Source: JBMNCR01 sp049366695 | GTDB lineage: Bacteria > Bacillota > Clostridia > Eubacteriales > Alkalibacteraceae | DNA length: 10,825 nt | Assembly (NCBI GenBank): GCA_049366695.1 | Contig: JBMNCR010000087.1 | Location: 1-10,825, forward strand | Direction: 5' to 3' | Shown here: positions 7,260-10,825 of the stretch, one piece after another | How the letters are laid out: every line of letters begins with the position of its first letter | Numbering within the stretch: position 1 is the stretch's first letter | Translations under genes and position numbers: made by a program | The notes under the pieces: generated by a model | Seen by the model: only the letters and a program-made list of their open reading frames with translations | Told to the model about the DNA's origin: nothing | The model's database searches: none

Positions 7260-7805
7260 TTATCGATATTTAAATTTATTTCCAAATAACCCTAGCAAAG
7301 TATTTTTAATAGATTTATTATTATCAGAATAATCATGAGTAATTTTATATTTTTGACCACTTACTTTTATTGTTAATTTTCCGGGATTTTTAGATGAAGA
7401 ATCATCATAATCTACAAAATTAGGTTTTTGAAATATTATTTTTTCAACATTATTTGTTGTTACAGTGAAATTATTTGGGTCTTCTTGTAATACTTCATTA
7501 AGTGGAATAGTATAATACCTTTGTGCATATTTATTTGTAGCTTTCATTAATTCAAGTGTACCCTTAAAAAAACCTTTGCCTTCTGCTTTGATTCTTGCCT
7601 GTTCTTCTTTAATTATTTCTTTTTGTTTTTTTGAACTAAAATGTGCAAAAACAATTTCTTTTTCAGTAAATAAACAAACACAAAAAAGCATTTTGAATAA
7701 TCCTGTTTTTCTACTGCCAAGCAATACTAATCTTACGCCATTATCAGAAGAGTTACTGTCTGTTGTTTCTATAGAATTATTACTTTGGATACTTGTATCT
7801 TCCAT
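7260..7805 (-). CDS. hypothetical protein, possibly with a PH-like C-terminal domain
   Basis: 181 residues. The first 22 are a low-complexity stretch of Ser, Asn, Thr and Asp, followed by GVRLVLLGSRKTGLFKMLFCVCLFTEKEIVFAHF. That stretch is hydrophobic but broken by charges, so strand-like rather than a membrane segment. A charged helix follows (SSKKQKEIIKEEQARIKAEG, 57-76), then alternating strands including YYTIPLNEVLQ and KLTIKVSGQKYKITHDY. The pattern of strands, a linking helix and an IPL-type strand recalls small bacterial PH-like domains, but this is a resemblance only. GLLGLFGNK-like glycines near the end are not a nucleotide-binding loop. The start is well supported by AAGGAGG at 7813-7819, seven bases before the ATG. 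Confidence 0.72.
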   Translation of the reverse strand: MEDTSIQSNNSIETTDSNSSDNGVRLVLLGSRKTGLFKMLFCVCLFTEKEIVFAHFSSKKQKEIIKEEQARIKAEGKGFFKGTLELMKATNKYAQRYYTIPLNEVLQEDPNNFTVTTNNVEKIIFQKPNFVDYDDSSSKNPGKLTIKVSGQKYKITHDYSDNNKSIKNTLLGLFGNKFKYR

Positions 7806-7821
7806 TTTAAATCCTCCTTAA

Positions 7822-8142
7822 ATATATTTCTAATACAATATTATTATAAATTAAGAAATATATAAATCACCCCTTTGGGTGAATTTCGATTATAAAATAA
7901 GAATTGATAAAATATTTAGCACAATAATTAATAAAAATCTGAGATATTATTCAAGTGTATTTATATTAAAAACTAAGAAATGAAATATGATCTTTTAGGG
8001 AGAAAATAGGGTTTATTGTTAAAGTAATTAGTATTTTTTAGAGATACGCATTAAATAATGCGTATATGAGCAAATATAAGGTATGGATTCAAATTATAAA
8101 AAGTTTTAATATGTTTATTAAGATATATGGTTATATTGATAT
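7822..8142. other. noncoding stretch between divergent genes
   Basis: I found no credible gene here. It holds the upstream control region of the minus-strand gene (to 7882) and a 22-base perfect stem, ATACGCATTA-AA-TAATGCGTAT, at 8044-8065. That stem has no adjoining T run, so it is not a terminator. It could be an operator or an RNA hairpin. A 29-codon frame from the ATG at 8067 has no ribosome binding site and is not called. Confidence 0.5.
7843..7882 (-). promoter_or_regulatory. -10 element and overlapping inverted repeat ahead of the minus-strand gene
   Basis: On the minus strand TATAAT (7843-7848) stands 37 bases before the ATG. No -35 hexamer fits. Where the -35 should be lies TCACCC-CTTT-GGGTGA (7867-7882), a perfect 6-bp inverted repeat, strikingly G+C-rich for this region. 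A protein-binding site controlling the gene is a reasonable inference. A small leader hairpin is the alternative if transcription starts further upstream. Confidence 0.42.
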
Positions 8143-8180
8143 AAAGTATGCTTGACAAAGTATAAAGTATACTTTACAAT
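8143..8180 (+). promoter_or_regulatory. promoter with double palindromic operator for the XRE-membrane protein operon
   Basis: TTGACA (8152-8157), 17 bases and TACAAT (8175-8180) give an almost perfect sigma-A promoter. AAGTATGCTT (8144-8153) touches the -35, and the perfect palindrome AAGTATACTT (8165-8174) fills the spacer up to the -10. Their centres are 21 bp apart, two helical turns, so two dimers would bind the same DNA face. A third half-site AAAGTAT begins at 8157. This is the classic layout for repression by the small XRE protein encoded next; that link is inferred. Confidence 0.78.
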
Positions 8181-8225
8181 TAAATTAAGAAAATAAAATA
8201 GTAGAAAAGTTAAAAGGTAAAATAT

Positions 8226-8462
8226 ATGAAATTAAAAAATAACATACGTCAATTGAGGTTTCAAAAGAATGAAATGTCACAACAAGAACTTGCAGATTTA
8301 ATTGGTGTTTCAAGAATGACGATATATTCTATTGAAAAAGGTAAATATGTTCCGTCTACAGTATTGGCTATTAAAATATCTAAGGTATTTGGAAAATCCG
8401 TAGAAGATATTTTTATTTTGACGGACAATGATAATATGGAGGTAGATATTTATGAGAAATAA
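8226..8462 (+). CDS. XRE-family helix-turn-helix regulator
   Basis: A 78-residue DNA-binding protein, almost entirely a Cro/CI-type helix-turn-helix domain. MSQQELADLIGVSRMTIYSI (17-36) contains the two core helices, followed by the typical EKGKYVPSTVLAIKISKVFG and SVEDIFI, then a short acidic tail. This compact type is common in Firmicutes and is often encoded directly before a membrane protein of unknown function, as here. AAAGGT at 8213-8218 supports the ATG. The gene overlaps the next by 11 bp, and the ribosome site of the next gene (GGAGGT, 8438-8443) lies inside its coding sequence, which implies coupling. It probably represses its own promoter through the paired palindromes at 8143-8175. 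The domain call is firm. Confidence 0.93.
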   Translation: MKLKNNIRQLRFQKNEMSQQELADLIGVSRMTIYSIEKGKYVPSTVLAIKISKVFGKSVEDIFILTDNDNMEVDIYEK

Positions 8463-9321
8463 AAAAGTATATCTCAATCTATTTGGAATTATTACAATTA
8501 CTATGTTAATGTATTGTTTGTTAGCATATCAATTTTTACAATCAAGACTAACTGTGGAATTGATAGAGCTTACTGCTAGAATGAAAACTATAGGAAATTT
8601 AACAGTCCCTGCTTTATTTGTTGTAGGCTTATATCATATATGTTTAATGTCGAATGCTTTAAAGACATTAACAGGAAAATTTAAGGATTCTATATACTTT
8701 GTATTAATAATTTTATCGGGGATTACGCTTTTTTCAGATTTAACGTTATTATCCGATATTGGAAAAGAATATTTATTTTGGGACGTTACATCTCAGTGGA
8801 TTATTCTATATGGATTCACATTATTTCAAATGGTTGTAGTTATTTTTGGATTTATACATTTGCTAAAAAATCCTGCTCATAATAGTAAATTATTTAAGCA
8901 TAGTGGTAACAGAGATGGTGTGCTATTTTTGTCATTACACCATATAGGGGTTATATCGGGAGTATTAGGGCTTTGTGGAGTTATATTTTCAGCAACTGGA
9001 ATTATGACGCCAGATCGGTACATTACGCAGTTTATGGTTGTATTAGCCGGGTTAGCTCTTTTTCCGCTAATACTTTTTATAGTGTATTGGATTTTAAAAT
9101 TAAAAGGGAGGCCTTTTCGCCAATGGTTTGATGAAAAACAAATCAATGATACTGCATTAGGAACTCTTTTAAACTTTGTTATTACTATTCCTTTGTATAT
9201 ATTCATATGTATTGTAGAATTAACTAATATGTACGAATTCCATGTATTTTTTTTGATAATGATAATCTTTTTTCTGCAACTAAGTATTTTTTCTTCTGTA
9301 GTAATTGCAAGAAATAAATAA
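8452..9321 (+). CDS. polytopic membrane protein co-encoded with the XRE regulator, function unknown
   Basis: 289 residues with about eight hydrophobic segments: 8-28, 50-70, 81-101, 114-138, 160-182, 191-215, 236-256 and 263-285. No soluble domain is present, and I see no ATP-binding, transporter or enzyme signature. Possible functional residues are the pair H163-H164 (LSLHHIGVISG) in segment 5 and polar TGIMTPDRY (182-190) between segments 5 and 6. The loop KLKGRPFRQWFDEKQIND (216-233) is strongly charged and probably cytoplasmic. The start ATG at 8452 follows GGAGGT by eight bases and overlaps the regulator gene. The two-gene layout suggests a regulated membrane module, perhaps responding to envelope conditions or small molecules, which is inference. 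No clear terminator follows. Confidence 0.85.
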   Translation: MRNKKVYLNLFGIITITMLMYCLLAYQFLQSRLTVELIELTARMKTIGNLTVPALFVVGLYHICLMSNALKTLTGKFKDSIYFVLIILSGITLFSDLTLLSDIGKEYLFWDVTSQWIILYGFTLFQMVVVIFGFIHLLKNPAHNSKLFKHSGNRDGVLFLSLHHIGVISGVLGLCGVIFSATGIMTPDRYITQFMVVLAGLALFPLILFIVYWILKLKGRPFRQWFDEKQINDTALGTLLNFVITIPLYIFICIVELTNMYEFHVFFLIMIIFFLQLSIFSSVVIARNK

Positions 9322-9395
9322 AAAAATTATTATATTCTATATTATATAAAATTTAGAAAGTCAAAAGAGTAATAATTTATATTGTGAATCTATTC

Positions 9396-9424
9396 TTGTT
9401 AAATGATTATATATTTTGTATAAG
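9396..9424 (+). promoter_or_regulatory. possible promoter for the small membrane protein gene
   Basis: TTGTTA (9396-9401) and TATAAG (9419-9424) are 17 bases apart, placing the start near 9431, with AGAAGG (9436-9441) following as ribosome site. This would give a very short leader, so the gene may be transcribed separately from the XRE operon. Confidence 0.42.
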
Positions 9425-9449
9425 AGAAGTTCGTTAGAAGGTTTTAATT

Positions 9450-9776
9450 ATGAAAAAAAAAATTGAGAGTATATTTACGTTATCTATGATATTTCAGGGT
9501 TTGTTATGGATTATATTAAGTATTATTAGCCTAACAAATGAAACTGTCATGTTTCCAATTATATCTTATATGATGATTATGAATGGAATATGTTTTATTC
9601 TTTTAGCTATAATCTTTGAAAAAAATCTAATGATTAAAGTAGCTACAATGGTTTTTATTATTTTAAACATAATTCTTACAGTTACAGACCAGATGGGGTT
9701 AATTGATTATTTAGTTTTAGTTCTTAATATACTTGTATTTTTAGGTTGTGTATATAAGCTGAAAACGAAGATATAG
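9450..9776 (+). CDS. small membrane protein with four predicted segments, function unknown
   Basis: 108 residues, almost all membrane. Hydrophobic segments lie at about 8-28, 33-55, 60-79 and 84-103, with the basic MKKK at the start and KLKTKI at the end suggesting both termini are cytoplasmic. The few polar residues in or near membrane segments (N45 in IMNGICF, N73, and T77-T79-D80 with Q81) are not part of a motif I know. Its size and topology resemble many small uncharacterised Firmicutes membrane proteins. AGAAGG eight bases before the ATG supports the start. It lies 128 bases after the eight-segment membrane gene on the same strand, and could be a third member of that module or independent. 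Confidence 0.72.
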   Translation: MKKKIESIFTLSMIFQGLLWIILSIISLTNETVMFPIISYMMIMNGICFILLAIIFEKNLMIKVATMVFIILNIILTVTDQMGLIDYLVLVLNILVFLGCVYKLKTKI

Positions 9777-10131
9777 TTTTTATGTAAATAGTAAAAAGTA
9801 AGATTATAATAAGACTATTATTACTACTATGAAGAGAAATATACTATAAAAAGAGTTATCATGTAGAGTAAAAAAGTATTAGTAGAGTATTATAAATTTA
9901 ATAAATCTATAAGAAAAACATAAAGTTTGAATTTTATAAATAAAGAAAAAACCATGTTCTACATCTCTTTACGACAATACTAAATCATGAATGTTTAAAA
10001 TAGAAAGTCATATTAATAAGTTTGTTACATTTTTTATAAAAAGGTTTACCGTTCTAATGGTGTTTATTAGCAAAAATACATATATAATATTTGTATTATT
10101 ATGCAGGAATTGAATTATAAGAGATATATCT
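9777..10131. other. noncoding stretch without a recognised gene
   Basis: 355 bases of A+T-rich DNA with no frame that has both a ribosome site and protein-like content. The only symmetry noted is a loose repeat, AATACA (10075-10080) with TGTATT (10092-10097), flanking TATAAT-like sequence 40-60 bases before the next gene. This may mark its promoter, but no good -35 goes with it. No terminator is evident for the preceding gene. Confidence 0.45.
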
Positions 10132-10596
10132 ATGAATAAAGAAAACTATTTGGTATTACTAGAATTATTACTAATTTTATTTTTGACAGCTTGTTTCAAT
10201 TCTCAAATTGACCAAGAACGAATAGGGGCAGAGTATACTGTTATTGAAGGTGATGAAGATCATGGATCTCATGGTTCTGTTAATGGGTATAAGACAGAAT
10301 ATAACTTTCTATGTAACACAATAAAATTTGATTATATGAATAGCACTGAGAGTATTGTTTTTAATATTAATCCAAATGATACTATTGAAGTAACTAATGA
10401 AATTGAAAGTGGGGAAGTCTGGGTAAAAATAACTCAAGGGGATATAACAAGGAGCAAAATTCAAAAAGAGCATATTCCTAATAATGAAACAATAACTATA
10501 GGTTTAAGTGATTGGAAAACTGGTGAAATTAGTATTTGGTTAGTTGTTGAAGAGGGGATAAAAGACCAAATATCTATAAAAGTTAATCAGTATTAA
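10132..10596 (+). CDS. probable lipoprotein, function unknown
   Basis: 154 residues. MNKENYLVLLELLLILFLTAC is a lipoprotein signal with a good lipobox, L18-T19-A20-C21; the acidic residues before and within the hydrophobic core are slightly unusual. After cleavage the protein should be anchored to the outside of the membrane through C21. A Gly/His/acidic stretch (EGDEDHGSHGSVNGY, 39-53) could bind metal, but that is only suggested by composition. The rest, with regularly spaced strands such as TIEVTNEIESGEVWVKIT, looks like a beta-sandwich of the kind seen in small surface or solute-binding proteins. No family is recognised. The ribosome site is weak (only GAGAT-like purines), so the start rests on the signal peptide. 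No clear terminator follows. Confidence 0.75.
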   Translation: MNKENYLVLLELLLILFLTACFNSQIDQERIGAEYTVIEGDEDHGSHGSVNGYKTEYNFLCNTIKFDYMNSTESIVFNINPNDTIEVTNEIESGEVWVKITQGDITRSKIQKEHIPNNETITIGLSDWKTGEISIWLVVEEGIKDQISIKVNQY

Positions 10597-10641
10597 TAAT
10601 TACATTATCATGCAATTGTTATTAACTGGCTGAGAAGGAGG
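10595..10641 (-). repeat. diverged copy of the tRNA-Ser 3' end and its terminator
   Basis: This 47-base stretch matches 10777-10825 at about 41 positions, with a 2-base gap. The best part is TTATTAACTGGC-T-GAGAAGGAGG, identical to the tRNA copy except T for G at 10631. The matching CCA complement is at 10627-10629, 184 bp from that of the tRNA. The copied terminator has lost much of its pairing. No tRNA body is attached on the upstream side, so this is a fragment. Confidence 0.75.
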
Positions 10642-10761
10642 AGCATCCACTGTGGTGTCTGCGGACTCACCGTAAAGGATTCGTCCCTTGTGACTAAAAA
10701 CATGCCTTAAAAGGCATATTTTCTTAACGTCACAAGCCCTCTTAGGGGTCAAATCCCTCCT
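10636..10761 (-). ncRNA. candidate structured RNA of unknown class
   Basis: A G+C-rich block (66 of 135 bases from 10626 to 10760 by hand count) in very A+T-rich surroundings, with nested self-complementarity. Outer stem AGGAGG (10636-10641) pairs with CCTCCT (10756-10761). CTTGTGAC (10687-10694) pairs with GTCACAAG (10729-10736) and encloses ATGCCTT/AAGGCAT (10702-10717). ATCC (10645-10648) pairs with GGAT (10677-10680) around GGTG/CACC (10654-10671). On the plus strand GGGGTCAAATCCC (10745-10757) resembles a tRNA T arm, but no full cloverleaf forms. The minus strand is preferred because a TATAAT lies just upstream of the outer stem. I compared it from memory with common riboswitches, tmRNA, RNase P, 6S and SRP RNA and found no match. 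No coding frame explains it. Confidence 0.5.
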
Positions 10762-10762
10762 A

Positions 10763-10793
10763 ATTATAAGCAAAAAAATAATTCCATTGTCAT
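10763..10793 (-). promoter_or_regulatory. possible minus-strand promoter of the structured element
   Basis: On the minus strand ATGACA (10788-10793) and TATAAT (10763-10768) are 19 bases apart. The -10 is perfect; the spacer is long and the -35 overlaps the tRNA terminator. Transcription would start within a few bases of the AGGAGG that opens the outer stem. Confidence 0.35.
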
Positions 10794-10804
10794 GGAATAA
10801 TTTT
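10772..10804 (-). terminator. terminator of the minus-strand tRNA-Ser gene
   Basis: A 13-base stem with one mismatch (10775-10787 with 10792-10804) and a 4-base loop. On the minus strand it is followed by seven Ts (10772-10778, partly in the stem). It begins seven bases after the CCA end of the tRNA. Confidence 0.82.
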
Positions 10805-10810
10805 ATTAAC

Positions 10811-10825
10811 TGGCGGAGAAGGAGG
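10811..10825 (-). tRNA. 3' end of a tRNA-Ser gene, cut by the window edge
   Basis: Read on the minus strand, the last 15 bases are CCTC, CTTCTCC, G, CCA: the end of the T stem, the 3' acceptor strand, discriminator G and an encoded CCA. An acceptor strand CTTCTCC with discriminator G is characteristic of bacterial tRNA-Ser. The body and anticodon lie beyond the window, so the isoacceptor is unknown. A terminator follows directly. The identity rests on a short stretch. Confidence 0.7.

Noticed and set aside
7260..7805. Nucleotide-binding P-loop at LVLLGSRKTG
   Set aside because: The spacing and residues do not match the GxxxxGK[ST] motif.
7576..7821. 81-codon plus-strand frame opposite the gene at 7260-7805
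   Set aside because: It is antisense to a gene with a strong ribosome site and lacks its own site or protein-like pattern.
8067..8156. 29-codon plus-strand frame beginning MSKYKVW
   Set aside because: It has no ribosome binding site, sits directly after a stem-loop and runs into the XRE promoter.
8877..9206. 109-codon minus-strand frame inside the eight-segment membrane gene
   Set aside because: It is a shadow of the real gene, without a ribosome site or recognisable protein features.
10626..10645. CTGAGA motif as part of a TPP riboswitch
   Set aside because: The other conserved TPP riboswitch segments are missing, and the motif is explained by the tRNA-Ser 3' end duplicate (the other copy reads CGGAGA).
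10627..10761. A complete second tRNA gene
   Set aside because: Neither strand gives a matching 5' acceptor strand, D arm and anticodon arm at tRNA spacing.
1..10825. Insertion sequence, integrase, toxin-antitoxin pair or CRISPR array
   Set aside because: No transposase or recombinase frame, no regularly spaced repeats and no recognisable toxin were found; the XRE gene's partner is a polytopic membrane protein, not a known toxin type.

Overview
The window is very A+T-rich DNA, with ATG or GTG starts behind strong purine-rich ribosome binding sites. The recognisable genes (a ComFB-type protein, the niacin repressor NiaR, a long UPF0182 membrane protein and a bacterial seryl-tRNA synthetase) point to a low-G+C Gram-positive bacterium, most likely a member of the Clostridia. 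I cannot name a species.

Left part (1-5619), conserved chromosomal genes. An extended -10 promoter precedes a compact operon: comFB-like, niaR (overlapping comFB by 26 bp) and a 910-residue UPF0182 membrane protein. The operon ends at a strong bidirectional hairpin shared with a convergent small gene of 57 codons at 3838-4011 on the minus strand, which has an excellent ribosome binding site. After that comes serS, with a near-consensus promoter and a leader of about 185 nt that ends in an intrinsic terminator 27 bases before the start codon. That layout suggests attenuation, but no canonical T-box sequence is visible.

Right part (5620-10610), accessory-looking genes of unknown function. There are two probable lipoproteins (5809-6294 and 10132-10596), a four-segment membrane protein on the minus strand (6291-7007) that meets the first lipoprotein tail to tail with a 4-bp overlap, a soluble minus-strand protein with a Ser/Asn-rich start (7260-7805), an XRE regulator translationally coupled to an eight-segment membrane protein (8226-9321), and a small four-segment membrane protein (9450-9776). 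The XRE pair has a near-perfect promoter whose -35 and -10 lie within two near-palindromes spaced 21 bp, which looks like an autoregulated operator.

Right edge (10595-10825). The last 15 bases are the 3' end of a tRNA-Ser gene on the minus strand, followed by its terminator. A diverged second copy of that terminator and tRNA 3' end lies 184 bp further downstream. Between the copies is an unusually G+C-rich (about 49%), strongly self-complementary stretch with a possible minus-strand promoter placed exactly before its outer stem. It looks like an unidentified structured RNA or a tiny element that uses the tRNA end. This is the most unusual part of the window.

No transposase, integrase, CRISPR array or rRNA was found.
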